Assembly: GCF_008364845.1 (NCBI RefSeq)
Contig: NZ_VTTP01000002.1
Span: 310,001-374,000 of the forward strand
Source: Actinotalea subterranea
Lineage (GTDB): Bacteria; Actinomycetota; Actinomycetes; Actinomycetales; Cellulomonadaceae
Direction of reading: 5' to 3'
Length of the DNA: 64,000 bases
Shown piece after piece: positions 18,307-28,639 of the stretch; the stretch's first letter is position 1, and the number at the start of each line of letters is the position of its first letter. The translations under genes and the position numbers were made by a program. Below the pieces are notes generated by a model, which was not told the origin of the DNA, did not search any database, and saw only the letters and a list, made by a program, of their open reading frames with translations.

Positions 18307-19797
18307 GTGCGGTACCGGATAGCGCTGACCAGCGCAGTGGTGGTGGTGGCGCTCGGAGTGGTCGGCGCGGTGTCCGGACCGGGCTGGGACCCCGTGCCGA
18401 TGACCGAGACGATCGACGTCGAGACGTCCGACACCTCGGTCGGCGGGACCGAGGGCACAGACCCCGTCGGGACCTACGAGGTCGAGACGCAGGTCGTGAC
18501 CGTCGACCTCGCCGGCGCGCAGGTCGAGGCGCGCATCAGCACCCCTGTCGGCGCCGACGGCGCCCGGCCCGGCGTCGTCTTCGTCCATGGGGCCGGCACG
18601 GGCCGGTTCGCGGACGCGTTCGTCGCGCAGGCCGAGGCCCTGGCGAGCGCGGGCGTCGTCGCGATGGTGCCGAACAAGCGCCTCGACACGTACTCGACGC
18701 GCGACCGGGACTACATCGCCATGGCCAACGACTACCTGCGCAGCGTCCAGCTCCTGCGCGAGCTCCCGGGCGTCGACGCGGACCGGGTCGGCGTGTACGG
18801 CGAGAGCGAGGGCGCATGGATCGTCCCGGTCATGGCCGCGGACAACCCCGCCGTCGCGTTCGTCGTGCTCGTCGCCGCCCCGGTCGTGCCGCCGCGCCAG
18901 CAGGCGGCGTTCGCGGTGGACTCGTACCTGCGCAACACCGGTGTGCCGGACGAGGTGCTGCGCGCGATCCCGCGGTTCGTCGGCATGGAGTTCCCGGGCG
19001 GAGGGTTCGACTACGGACGGTTCGACGTGCGGCCGTTCCAGCAGCGCATGCGTCAGCCGCTCCTGCTCGTGTACGGCACCGGCGACGCCGCGATGCCGAC
19101 GGTGCAGGGCGCGCTCCAGGTCATCGAGGACCTCGAGGTCGCGGGCAACCCCGACCACACGGTGCGCTACTACGAGGGCGCGAACCACGGCATCAAGGTC
19201 GACCGGGTGCTTGTCCCCGCGTTCGCCCGCGACCTGTCGGGCTGGATCCAGGCCCTTCCGACGTCCGCGCACGCCGAGCCGCGGATCGCCGGAGCCGAGC
19301 CGTACCAGCGCTTCCTGGCCGCGCCCGTCGAGCGACCCCGCTGGTTCGCGGAGGGCGACCTGATCGTGGCGGGCATGGCCGCGGCCTTCCTCGCGCTGCT
19401 CGTGGGTCCCGTGCTGTGGATGGTCCGTCGCGTGCGAGGGAACCGCGGTCGTGCGCTCGGTGACGGGGTCCTCGCACCCCTCGCCACGGTGACGGCCGGG
19501 TCCGTCGCGACGCTGCTCAGCCTGGTGGTGTACCTGCTGACGGTCGCGAACCTCGCGCAGAACTACCGCCAGAGCGCCGTCGTCGTGCAGGGAGGCTGGC
19601 TCGTGATCCGCATGCTCGGGATCGCGTGCGTCGTGGCCGGCGTCGTGCTGCTCTACCGGGTGCTGGACGGCCGTCGTCGGGGCCGGGAGTCGGCCGCTCG
19701 GACGCTTGCGGGCGCGTGGACCGTCGCGTGCGGGGTGGGCGGCTCCTCGGCGCTCCTGGTGATGCTCGCGTACTGGGGCGTGTTCCCGACGTTCTGA
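18307..19797 (+). CDS. Membrane-anchored alpha/beta hydrolase
   Basis: 496 residues. An N-terminal hydrophobic anchor (about 5-24) precedes an extracytoplasmic alpha/beta-hydrolase domain (about 60-310). It shows the oxyanion region VVFVHGAGTG, nucleophile elbow VYGESEGAW (Ser near 163) and a C-terminal histidine in YEGANHGIKV; the acidic residue is probably in LLVYGTGDAAM. After residue 350 come four hydrophobic segments (LIVAGMAAAFLALLVGPVLWM, LAPLATVTAGSVATLLSLVVYLL, MLGIACVVAGVVLLYRVL, WTVACGVGGSSALLVMLAYWG). A hydrolase fused to a C-terminal four-helix membrane module is unusual. The substrate is unknown; an esterase or acyltransferase acting at the envelope is a guess. Confidence 0.8.
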   Translation: MRYRIALTSAVVVVALGVVGAVSGPGWDPVPMTETIDVETSDTSVGGTEGTDPVGTYEVETQVVTVDLAGAQVEARISTPVGADGARPGVVFVHGAGTGRFADAFVAQAEALASAGVVAMVPNKRLDTYSTRDRDYIAMANDYLRSVQLLRELPGVDADRVGVYGESEGAWIVPVMAADNPAVAFVVLVAAPVVPPRQQAAFAVDSYLRNTGVPDEVLRAIPRFVGMEFPGGGFDYGRFDVRPFQQRMRQPLLLVYGTGDAAMPTVQGALQVIEDLEVAGNPDHTVRYYEGANHGIKVDRVLVPAFARDLSGWIQALPTSAHAEPRIAGAEPYQRFLAAPVERPRWFAEGDLIVAGMAAAFLALLVGPVLWMVRRVRGNRGRALGDGVLAPLATVTAGSVATLLSLVVYLLTVANLAQNYRQSAVVVQGGWLVIRMLGIACVVAGVVLLYRVLDGRRRGRESAARTLAGAWTVACGVGGSSALLVMLAYWGVFPTF

Positions 19798-19888
19798 CGG
19801 TGGGAGGACTACCCACGGCACCCCCGACCAGCGCTAACGTTCGCCCTGAAGCCGCCGCACGTCGCGGCACGGAGAGGGCAGCAGGTAC

Positions 19889-20983
19889 ATGAGCCAGGAA
19901 GACAGCTACACCAGCGCGCAGGCGTCGGACCCCACCACGAGCCCCCAGGTGCTCGCCGACATCGCCGCCCTTCGTCCGGACCTCCGTGCGGCCGTGGCGG
20001 CGAACCCGTCCGCGTACCCGGGTCTCCTCGAGTGGCTCGGCGGCCTCGGCGAGCCCGCCGTCGACGCGGCCATCGCCGCGCGGCCCGAGGCCCCTTCGGC
20101 CCCCCAGGCTCCCGACGCCCCGCAGACCGCCGAGACGCCGCAGTGGCAGTCGGAGCCGACCGCCCCGCAGGCACCCCAGTGGCAGGCGCCGACGGCGCAG
20201 CAGCCTGCCTGGCAGGGGCAGCAGCCTGCCTGGCAGGGGCAGCAGCCGGCCTGGCAGGGGCAGCAGCCCCAGCAGGCCGCCCCGGGCTTCGGCACCCCGC
20301 CGCCCGGGCCCCAGGGCTTCGCGGGCGGCGCGCCGGCCTACCAGGCCCCCGGTCAGGCTCCGGCCGGCCCCGGCCAGCCCTATGCGGGTCAGCCGTACGG
20401 CTACCAGGGTGGCCCGGGCGCCCCCGCTCCCAAGAAGAGCAGCAAGACGGCCCTCTGGATCGTCCTGGGCGTCGTCGGCCTCGTGGTCGTGCTCGGCGTC
20501 GCCGGCATCTTCGTGGTCCGCGGCCTGCTCGACAAGGTGGGCTCCTACGGGTCGGACGCCGCGCTGGACGAGCTCTACGACGCGTGCGCCGACGAGGACT
20601 GGGCCGCCTGCGACGACCTGTACAACCAGTCCCCGCTCGACTCCGAGTACGAGGAGTTCGGCTTCTCGTGCGGCGGGCGCAGCGACCAGGACATCCTGTG
20701 CACCGAGCAGTTCGGCGCGGCCGGGACCGACGAGGGCACGACCGACACGGGCGACACCGGTGAGGACACGGGCGAGGACACCGGCACCGACACCGGGGCG
20801 TCCGAGGGCACCTACGGCAGCGACCCCGAGCTCGACGCCCTGTACGACGCGTGCGCCGACGGGGACAACCAGGCGTGCGACGACCTCTACATGGAGTCCG
20901 GCTTCGGCACGGAGTACGAGGAGTTCGGCGACACCTGCGGCGGTCGCGGTCGCGACGCCGGGCAGCTCTTCTGCAACGAGTGA
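19889..20983 (+). CDS. LRV-repeat membrane protein with duplicated C-terminal motif
   Basis: 364-residue protein. Residues 8-65 form a variant leucine-rich repeat (LRV) segment (DPTTSPQVLADIAALRPDLRAAVAANPS-type sequence, PAVDAAIAARPEA). Residues about 65-180 are Pro/Gln/Ala-rich with three tandem AWQGQQP heptads. A single membrane span (ALWIVLGVVGLVVVLGVAGIFVV, about 190-213) follows. Outside are two copies of a motif with YGSD-LD-LYDACAD, ACDDLY, EYEEFG and CGGR, separated by a Thr/Gly/Asp/Glu linker (TDTGEDTGEDTGTDTG). Each copy has paired Cys likely to form disulfides. This layout recurs in actinobacteria but has no known function. The ribosome binding site is GAGAGGGCAGCAGG; start ATG 19889. 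Confidence 0.8.
   Translation: MSQEDSYTSAQASDPTTSPQVLADIAALRPDLRAAVAANPSAYPGLLEWLGGLGEPAVDAAIAARPEAPSAPQAPDAPQTAETPQWQSEPTAPQAPQWQAPTAQQPAWQGQQPAWQGQQPAWQGQQPQQAAPGFGTPPPGPQGFAGGAPAYQAPGQAPAGPGQPYAGQPYGYQGGPGAPAPKKSSKTALWIVLGVVGLVVVLGVAGIFVVRGLLDKVGSYGSDAALDELYDACADEDWAACDDLYNQSPLDSEYEEFGFSCGGRSDQDILCTEQFGAAGTDEGTTDTGDTGEDTGEDTGTDTGASEGTYGSDPELDALYDACADGDNQACDDLYMESGFGTEYEEFGDTCGGRGRDAGQLFCNE
20206..20268 (+). repeat. 21-bp coding tandem repeat (AWQGQQP x3)
   Basis: Three near-identical 21-bp units of the form GCCTGGCAGGGGCAGCAGCC inside the LRV membrane protein gene encode AWQGQQP. The array is expandable by slippage. Confidence 0.7.
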
Positions 20984-20993
20984 CGTGCACCGG

Positions 20994-21044
20994 CGTGGGG
21001 ACGCCCTTGGCCCGCCAGGTGGTCGGGTCTGGGACGTCCCCACG
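20994..21044 (+). promoter_or_regulatory. Long inverted repeat before leuA leader
   Basis: CGTGGGGACG (20994-21003) is perfectly complementary to CGTCCCCACG (21035-21044), with a 31-nt gap. It lies just after the LRV gene stop (20983) and before the leuL promoter, so it is most likely the terminator of the upstream gene. Confidence 0.5.
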
Positions 21045-21052
21045 TCCGGGGG

Positions 21053-21058
21053 TATGGT
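21053..21058 (+). promoter_or_regulatory. -10 box of leuL-leuA (leaderless)
   Basis: TATGGT ends 7 nt before the GTG of the leader peptide at 21066, so the leader peptide is probably translated from the very 5' end of the mRNA. Confidence 0.55.
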
Positions 21059-21065
21059 GTCGACC

Positions 21066-22987
<1,922 letters not shown>

Positions 22988-22990
<3 letters not shown>

Positions 22991-23066
22991 CCCGGGCTGC
23001 ACGCAGCCTGATCCGGGCTGCGACGCAGTCTGATCCGGGGTGCGACGCAGCCTGATCCGGGGTGCG
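22988..23066. repeat. 22-bp tandem repeat after leuA
   Basis: Three full units and one partial of about 22 bp (TGATCCGGGGTGCGACGCAG plus CC). The array starts inside the leuA stop codon and fills half of the gap to rsgA. Each unit contains CTGCG-A-CGCAG or similar, so each RNA copy can form a small hairpin; together they may terminate leuA transcription. Confidence 0.7.
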
Positions 23067-23144
23067 CCCGTCCTCGCGGGCGGGCGCGCCCCGGGCCGGC
23101 TCGTGCCCACCGCCGGAGCGTCCTGGGCTCGAGGCCCTGGTGCT

Positions 23145-24458
23145 TCAGCGCCGCTTGGGGTGTGCCCGGGCGGCGCGCGCATGCTCCTTCCACGGCCGGA
23201 CGAGCTCGGCGCGCAGGCGGGCATCGGTGCGCGACGCCTGCCACGCCGCCTCCCGCAGGAGCTTGCGGAAGCTGAGCAGACGGCGCAGCGGCAGGTCACC
23301 GGCGTCGACGGCCGCGAGCACGGCGCAACCCGGCTCGGTGCGGTGCTCGCAGTCCCGGAACCGGCACGCGGCGGCGAGCTCCTCGATCTCCGGGAACACC
23401 GTCTCGACGTCCGTGTGCCCCGAGAGGCCGATCGTGCGCATCCCCGGGGTGTCCAGCACGGCGCCCGCCACCGGACCGAGATGGAGCTCCCGGGTGACGG
23501 TTGTGTGCCTGCCCTTGCCCTCCGCCCCGAGGGACCGCGTGGCCATCGGCCCGGTGCCAACGTCGCCCGCGACGAGCGCGTTGAGGAGCGTCGACTTGCC
23601 GACACCCGACGCGCCCAGCAGGGCGATCGTCGCGCCGGCCGCCAGGTGGGCGTGCAACGCCTCGAGGCCGTCACCCGAGGGCGTGGAGACGGCGAGGACG
23701 TCGGCACCGGGGGCCAGCAGCGCGACCTCGTCCCGGACCGCGCCCGGGTCCCGTGCGAGGTCGGCCTTCGTCAGGACGACGACGGGCCGGGCGCCCGAGG
23801 ACCACGCGAGCGCGAGGAGGCGCTCGATCCGCGCCTCGTCGAGGTCCGGCACCATGCCCTCGACGACGGCCACGACGTCGGCGTTGGCCGCGAGCACCTG
23901 GCCGTGGGACGAGCCGTCCGCCTGCGCCCGGACGACGGCCGTGCGGCGCGGGAGGACAGCCGTCAGGACGAGCCTGGCCTCGGCCCGGGAGCCGTCCACC
24001 GGCTCGGCGACGACCCAGTCCCCGGCGGCGGGGACCCGGGTCGGGTCGTGGGACACGGCGCGTTCGAGCGCCGGGCCCCACGCGGCGGTCAGCGTGACGA
24101 GCTCGGCGCCGCGGGTCCCGCCGACCTGGGGCGCGAGCACCTCGCACGAGCCACGGTCGGCACGCGCGACCCGGCCGACCACGCGCCCGGCCGACCTCGG
24201 GCCGCCGGGCCGGGCCTCGTCGAGGTCGCGCAGGGCTGCGGACCAGGTGGTGTCCCAGCCGAGCCGCAGGAGCGCGTCGTCGGGCGTGGGGACGGAGCCC
24301 GGCGCGGTGGGTCCTGGAACCGCGGATGCTGCGGCTGCGGGAACCCGGGCTGCGGGAACGCGGGCTGCGGGAACGCGGGCTGCGGACCCTGGTGCTGAGG
24401 GAACGGGGGCTGCGGAGCCGGGCACTGCGGGTGCTGGCACTGCGGGTACTGACGGCAC
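23145..24458 (-). CDS. rsgA: Ribosome small subunit-dependent GTPase A
   Basis: Circularly permuted GTPase for late 30S assembly. The OB-fold region (about 100-190) is followed by permuted G-motifs: G4 VVLTKADL, G5 VSTPSGDG, G1 GASGVGKSTLLNALVG-type sequence, G3 DTPGMRTIGL, then the zinc knuckle CRFRDCEHRTEPGC. 437 residues, longer than the usual 300-360 because of an N-terminal Ala/Pro/Val tail of about 55 residues containing pentapeptide repeats (AARVP). GTG 24458 is the longest supported start, with GAGAGG upstream; downstream Val codons in the tail are mostly not GTG. Convergent with leuA. Confidence 0.9.
   Translation of the reverse strand: MPSVPAVPAPAVPGSAAPVPSAPGSAARVPAARVPAARVPAAAASAVPGPTAPGSVPTPDDALLRLGWDTTWSAALRDLDEARPGGPRSAGRVVGRVARADRGSCEVLAPQVGGTRGAELVTLTAAWGPALERAVSHDPTRVPAAGDWVVAEPVDGSRAEARLVLTAVLPRRTAVVRAQADGSSHGQVLAANADVVAVVEGMVPDLDEARIERLLALAWSSGARPVVVLTKADLARDPGAVRDEVALLAPGADVLAVSTPSGDGLEALHAHLAAGATIALLGASGVGKSTLLNALVAGDVGTGPMATRSLGAEGKGRHTTVTRELHLGPVAGAVLDTPGMRTIGLSGHTDVETVFPEIEELAAACRFRDCEHRTEPGCAVLAAVDAGDLPLRRLLSFRKLLREAAWQASRTDARLRAELVRPWKEHARAARAHPKRR
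24333..24422 (-). repeat. 15-bp coding tandem repeat in rsgA
   Basis: Six tandem 15-bp units (GGCTGCGGGAACGCG and variants) encode the pentapeptide repeats of the RsgA N-terminal tail. The first three are nearly identical and the others diverged. Confidence 0.65.
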
Positions 24459-24490
24459 GGTCTGGACCTCTCGGGGAGACCCGCGCGGCC

Positions 24491-24547
24491 TCAGTGCTGC
24501 GCGGGGCGGAAGGGGGTGGGCACGACGACGAGCACATCGGCAGTCAT
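24491..24547 (-). CDS. Possible 18-aa leader ORF upstream of rsgA
   Basis: Minus-strand ORF starting ATG with a GGGAGG-type ribosome binding site 8 nt upstream, encoding MTADVLVVVPTPFRPAQH. It ends 32 bp before the rsgA start. The Val/Leu-rich beginning resembles branched-chain leader peptides, but rsgA is not a biosynthetic gene. It may be a translated upstream ORF or chance. Confidence 0.3.
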   Translation of the reverse strand: MTADVLVVVPTPFRPAQH

Positions 24548-24741
24548 GGTCCGCACCTCCCCGTCCGTTCCGGCGCGTCCGGGTCCCGCCCGGCCGTCGT
24601 CCCGCACGTTAGCCCCGGTGCCGCGCGCTCGTCACGTGCATTCCTGGGGCCGGCCGGGCGGCCAAGCCTCGCGCCCGGTCGGATCGAGGATCGTCGGACG
24701 ACGGCGGGCGCGCCGGGCACGCGGTCGTGGGGCCGACGGGG

Positions 24742-24747
24742 GACAAT
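24742..24747 (+). promoter_or_regulatory. -10 box of recO (leaderless)
   Basis: GACAAT lies 6 nt before the GTG at 24754. It is a close TANNNT variant at the same spacing as the other leaderless starts in this window. Confidence 0.45.
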
Positions 24748-24753
24748 GGGCGG

Positions 24754-25485
24754 GTGAGTCTCTACCGTGACGAGGCGATCGTGCTGCGCGCCCAGAAGCT
24801 GGGGGAGGCCGATCGGATCGTCACGCTGCTCACCCGTCAGAACGGCAAGGTGCGCGCGGTCGGCAAGGGGGTCCGCCGCACGTCGTCGCGCTTCGGCTCA
24901 CGCCTCGAGCCCTTCATGCTCATCGACGTCCAGCTCTACACGGGGCGCAGCCTCGACGTCGTGACCCAGGTCGAGACCCTCGGCCCGTACGGCCGCGCGG
25001 TGTGCGCGGACTACGCGCTGTACACGGCCGGGACGGCGATGCTCGAGACCGCGGAGCGGCTCGTCGAGGCCGAGCGGGAGCCGTCGACGCAGCAGTTCCT
25101 GCTCCTCGTCGGCGCCGTCCGTTCGCTCGCCGAGCGCGCCCACGCCCCGGGCCTGGTGCTCGACTCCTACCTCCTGCGGGCGCTGTCCGTCGCGGGGTGG
25201 GCGCCGTCGTTCGCGGACTGCGCGCGGTGCGGCGCGCCCGGCCCGCACCGCGCGTTCGCCGTCGGGTCGGGCGGGGCGGTCTGCTCCGCGTGCCGACCGC
25301 CCGGTGCGGCCTCCCCGGCGCCCGAGACCTTCGAGCTGCTCGCCGCGCTGCTCTCCGGCGAGTGGGGCACCGCGGACGCGAGCCACGAGCGCCACCGCCG
25401 TGAGGCGAGCGGTCTCGTCGCGGCCTTCCTGCAGTTCCACCTCGAGCGGAGCCTGCGCTCGCTGCGCATGGTCGAGCGCGTATGA
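24754..25485 (+). CDS. recO: DNA repair protein RecO
   Basis: RecFOR-pathway mediator that anneals single strands and loads RecA. The N-terminal OB domain begins [28 protein letters not shown]; the C-terminal part has the zinc-finger cysteines in [10 protein letters not shown] and CSACRPPG. 243 residues. GTG 24754 is set by homology to the conserved N-terminus. Its TGA overlaps the uppS ATG by 4 bp. Confidence 0.95.
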   Translation: MSLYRDEAIVLRAQKLGEADRIVTLLTRQNGKVRAVGKGVRRTSSRFGSRLEPFMLIDVQLYTGRSLDVVTQVETLGPYGRAVCADYALYTAGTAMLETAERLVEAEREPSTQQFLLLVGAVRSLAERAHAPGLVLDSYLLRALSVAGWAPSFADCARCGAPGPHRAFAVGSGGAVCSACRPPGAASPAPETFELLAALLSGEWGTADASHERHRREASGLVAAFLQFHLERSLRSLRMVERV

Positions 25486-26306
25486 CGCCGCGCGCCGGGG
25501 GCTGGGGCAGGTCGGCCGCACCCGCGTCCCACGTGGTCGTCCCGCCGCCACCGCACCCGTCGGGCGAGACCGCCCCGCGCATCCCGGCCGAGTTCGTGCC
25601 GCGGCACGTGGCGATCGTCATGGACGGCAACGGCCGGTGGGCCAACGAACGTGGCCTCCCGCGGACCGCCGGGCACGCGGCGGGCGAGGCGGCGCTGCTG
25701 GAGGTGGTCGCCGGCGCGATCGAGATCGGCGTCAAGCACGTGTCCGCCTACGCGTTCTCGACCGAGAACTGGAAGCGCTCGCCCGAGGAGGTGCGCTTCC
25801 TCATGGGCTTCAACCGGGACGTGCTGCGGCGGCGGCGCGACACGATGCACGACTGGGGCGTCCGCGTCCGCTGGGCGGGGCGTCGGCCACGGCTCTGGCA
25901 GTCGGTGATCCACGAGCTCGAGACGGCCGAGGAGCTCACGCGCCGCAACGACGTGTGCACCCTGACGATGTGCGTCAACTACGGAGGGCGCGCCGAGGTC
26001 GCCGACGCGGCCCGCGCGATCGCTCGTGAGGTCGCGGCCGGGCGCATCAACCCGGACCGGGTCGACGAGCGCACTGTCGCGCGCTTCCTCGACGAGCCGG
26101 AGCTGCCCGACGTCGACCTCTTCGTGCGGACATCGGGGGAGCAGCGCACCTCCAACTTCATGATCTGGCAGGCGGCCTACGCGGAGCTCGTCTTCCTCGA
26201 CGAGTACTGGCCCGACGTCGACCGGCGGCACCTGTGGCGTGCCGTCGAGACCTACGCGCGCCGTGACCGCAGGTACGGCGGCGCCGTCGACGCGACGCAG
26301 GCCTGA
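25482..26306 (+). CDS. uppS: Isoprenyl transferase (cis-polyprenyl diphosphate synthase)
   Basis: Makes the long-chain polyprenyl diphosphate carrier for cell-wall synthesis. Motif [21 protein letters not shown] (catalytic Asp near residue 47), [16 protein letters not shown], and motif [27 protein letters not shown]. 274 residues. ATG 25482 overlaps the recO stop (ATGA), the usual recO-uppS pairing. The chain length of the product cannot be read from sequence here. Confidence 0.95.
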   Translation: MTPRAGGWGRSAAPASHVVVPPPPHPSGETAPRIPAEFVPRHVAIVMDGNGRWANERGLPRTAGHAAGEAALLEVVAGAIEIGVKHVSAYAFSTENWKRSPEEVRFLMGFNRDVLRRRRDTMHDWGVRVRWAGRRPRLWQSVIHELETAEELTRRNDVCTLTMCVNYGGRAEVADAARAIAREVAAGRINPDRVDERTVARFLDEPELPDVDLFVRTSGEQRTSNFMIWQAAYAELVFLDEYWPDVDRRHLWRAVETYARRDRRYGGAVDATQA

Positions 26307-26359
26307 GCGCTCCCGCCCGCGGTTCGCCCCGTCGCATGTCGGGTGTGGGTGCCCGGCGC

Positions 26360-26365
26360 TAGCGT
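26360..26365 (+). promoter_or_regulatory. -10 box of VOC gene (leaderless)
   Basis: TAGCGT lies exactly 6 nt before the ATG at 26372. Confidence 0.5.
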
Positions 26366-26371
26366 CGTGCC

Positions 26372-26722
26372 ATGACGATGAACGTGGCGATGGTGACCTT
26401 CGACGCGCGAGACGCCCGGGCGCTCGCGACCTGGTGGGCGCGGCAGGTCGGCGGTGAGGTCGTGGCGGACCACGACGGGTGGTTCCTCATGGTGTCGGCC
26501 GGGCCGGACCGGCCGGTCCTGGGGTTCCAGCAGGTCGCAGACCCCACGCCCGGGAAGAACAAGGTCCACCTCGACCTCGAGGCGCCCGATCGTGAGCTCG
26601 AGGTCGAGCGGCTGCTCGCCGACGGCGCCCTCCAGGTCGCACGTCACGAGAGCGCGGGGTTCGCCTGGGTCGTGCTCGCGGACCCCGAGGGCAACCAGTT
26701 CTGCGTGTCGCAGCGGCACTGA
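26372..26722 (+). CDS. VOC family protein (glyoxalase-like)
   Basis: 116-residue vicinal-oxygen-chelate fold protein. The pattern VTFDARDARALATWWARQVGGEVV, HDGWFLMV, LGFQQVADPTPGKNKVHLDLEA and VLADPEGNQFCV is typical of the Glyoxalase_6-type subgroup of actinobacteria. Likely a metal-binding enzyme or antibiotic- or metabolite-binding protein; substrate unknown. Monocistronic by its own promoter; convergent with the DedA-like gene. Confidence 0.85.
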   Translation: MTMNVAMVTFDARDARALATWWARQVGGEVVADHDGWFLMVSAGPDRPVLGFQQVADPTPGKNKVHLDLEAPDRELEVERLLADGALQVARHESAGFAWVVLADPEGNQFCVSQRH

Positions 26723-26737
26723 CGGCACGCGCCCGGC

Positions 26738-27256
26738 TCACGGCCTGGCGTCGGCGCCCTCGGCGGCGAGGTCCTCGATGCGGTCACGCTGCTCACGTCG
26801 GCGACGGCTGCGCACCACGAGGACCGTGACGAGAGCGACCGCGACCGTGACGGCCCCCGCGAGCGCCCACGGCGAGCGGGCCGCGAGGGCGATCGCGCCC
26901 GCCACGGCCGCCATCCCGCCGCCACCCCACACCGCGGCCCACACGAGGCACCCGGGCAGCGCCCACAGCGTGTAGCGGAGCCAGCCGATCCGCAGCAGAC
27001 CCGCGGCGGCGTTCACGGCCGTCTGGAAGCCCACCGTGAGGAACGACAGCGGCACGATGGGCATGCCCCACCGCTCGATCGCCCGCACGCCGCGGTGGAC
27101 ACGCGGGGAGTCGAGCCGGTCCTTCCAGCGTGACCTCAGCACGCGGACGGCCACGCCCCGTCCCGCCCAGTACGTCGCCTGCGACCGCATGAGCGCGCCG
27201 GAGAGGAAGAACAGGTAGATGCCCAGGACCGGCCAGTCCGAGGTCCAGGCGGGCAT
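26738..27256 (-). CDS. DedA/VTT-like membrane protein
   Basis: 172 residues with about four hydrophobic segments. A re-entrant-type stretch near the N-terminus (YLFFLSGALMRSQATYWAGRG) is followed by VRAIERWGMPIVPLSFLTVGFQTAVNAAAGLLRI and a Gly/Ala-rich span, as in the VTT (SNARE-associated/DedA) fold of lipid scramblases. The C-terminal tail is charged (RRRREQRDRIEDLAAE). ATG 27256 is the first good start. It follows zur by 19 bp on the same strand and may be the last gene of the zinc operon. Confidence 0.65.
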   Translation of the reverse strand: MPAWTSDWPVLGIYLFFLSGALMRSQATYWAGRGVAVRVLRSRWKDRLDSPRVHRGVRAIERWGMPIVPLSFLTVGFQTAVNAAAGLLRIGWLRYTLWALPGCLVWAAVWGGGGMAAVAGAIALAARSPWALAGAVTVAVALVTVLVVRSRRRREQRDRIEDLAAEGADARP

Positions 27257-27275
27257 CAGGGGGCCTGCGTGGGCG

Positions 27276-27710
27276 TCATGACGCGCCCTCGTGCGGGCCC
27301 GGGCCCCGGTCGGTGGGTGCGTCGTGGGCGGCGCACGCCGCGCAGGTGCCGTAGAGCTCCATCGTGTGGTCGATGTCGATGAACCCGTGGCTCGCACCGA
27401 CCTGGGCGGCCCAGGCCTCGACGCTCGGACCGTCGATCTCGACGGTCCGACCGCAGGTCCGGCACATGAGGTGGTGGTGGTGCTCACGCCGGGCGCACCG
27501 GCGGTACACGGCCTCGCCGTCGGTGCTGCGGAGCACGTCGACCTCGCCACCGTCCGCGAGCGACTGCAGGGTCCGGTAGACCGTGGCGAGCCCGATGCCC
27601 TCGCCACGGTCACGCAGGAGCTCGTGGAGCTGCTGGGCGGAGCGGAACTCCTCGACCTCGGTGAGCGCGTCCGCCACCGCGGAGCGCTGGCGGGTCATGC
27701 GCTGCATCAT
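27276..27710 (-). CDS. zur: Fur-family regulator, probably Zur
   Basis: 144-residue Fur-fold metalloregulator. The winged helix reads RQRSAVADALTEVEEFRSAQQLHELLRDRGEGIGLATVYRTLQSLADGG-like sequence; REHHHHLMCRTCGRTVEI gives regulatory histidines and C83/C86; C123/C126 (TCAAC) complete the structural zinc site. It overlaps the znuB-like permease stop by 4 bp and is the distal gene of znuA-znuC-znuB-zur, so zinc is the likely co-repressor. Candidate Zur boxes lie over the znuA start. Confidence 0.9.
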   Translation of the reverse strand: MMQRMTRQRSAVADALTEVEEFRSAQQLHELLRDRGEGIGLATVYRTLQSLADGGEVDVLRSTDGEAVYRRCARREHHHHLMCRTCGRTVEIDGPSVEAWAAQVGASHGFIDIDHTMELYGTCAACAAHDAPTDRGPGPHEGAS

Positions 27711-28639
27711 CGACCTCCCGGGGTGGCCAGCTCGACGTCGTCGGCGACCTGCGGGTGCGGGTCCACACCTTCGCGGCGCCGCCGCCTCGCGAAGCCTAGG
27801 ACACCGCGGACCAGGGTCGTGACCGCGTACAGGCCGATCGCGAGGACCACGATCATGGCCCCGGGCGACACGTCCTGCCAGTAGGTGATGGACAGGCCGG
27901 TGACGCACACGACGACCCCCACGACCATGGCGGTCGCCATGGTGCGTCGGAACGAGGACGTGACGAGCTGTGCGACGGCGACGGGCACGATCATCAGGGC
28001 GCTCACGAGCAGCAGGCCGACGACGCGCATCGCCACCGTGACCGTGAGCGCCGCGATGACGGCGATCGCGAGGTTGAGGGCGCGCACCGGCAGACCGCTG
28101 GCCCGCGCGAACTCCTCGTCGTGGCTCACCGCGAAGAGCGCCGTGCGCAGCCCGACGCCGACCACGAGCACGCCGAGCGCGAGGAGCACCGTCAGGGTGA
28201 GGTCACCGGTCGTGACCGTGGAGATCGACCCGAAGAGGTAGCCCATGAGGTTGGCGTTCGTGCCGCCGGCCTGCGAGATGAGCAGCACGCCGCCGGCGAT
28301 GCCGCCGTAGAAGAGCAGCGCGAGGGCGACGTCACCGCTGGTCTGCCCGCGCTCACGCACGAGCTCGATCGCGAGGGCGCCGAGCACCGCGGCCACGACG
28401 GCGCCCGGGACGGCGAGCGCGTCGTCGGGCGCCAGGCCGAGCGCGTTGCCGATGAGCCATCCGAGCGCGACGCCCGTGAGTGCCACGTGGCCGATCCCGT
28501 CGCCCAGCAGCGACAGCTTGCGCTGCACGAGGTAGGTGCCGATCACGGGCGCCGCGAGGCCCACGAGCAGCGCCGCGACCAGCGCACGCTGCATGAGGGG
28601 GTCCGACAGCATCGCGCCGAGCTCGTCCAGGGCGTTCAT
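27707..28639 (-). CDS. znuB: Zinc ABC transporter permease
   Basis: ABC-3 family permease of 310 residues with eight or more hydrophobic segments, beginning MQRALVAALLVGLAAPVIGTYLV-type sequence and including RKLSLLGDGIGHVALTGVALG and SHDEEFARASGLPVRALNL. Forms the membrane channel of the zinc importer with ZnuC and ZnuA. Overlaps znuC by 4 bp and zur by 4 bp. Confidence 0.92.
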   Translation of the reverse strand: MNALDELGAMLSDPLMQRALVAALLVGLAAPVIGTYLVQRKLSLLGDGIGHVALTGVALGWLIGNALGLAPDDALAVPGAVVAAVLGALAIELVRERGQTSGDVALALLFYGGIAGGVLLISQAGGTNANLMGYLFGSISTVTTGDLTLTVLLALGVLVVGVGLRTALFAVSHDEEFARASGLPVRALNLAIAVIAALTVTVAMRVVGLLLVSALMIVPVAVAQLVTSSFRRTMATAMVVGVVVCVTGLSITYWQDVSPGAMIVVLAIGLYAVTTLVRGVLGFARRRRREGVDPHPQVADDVELATPGGR

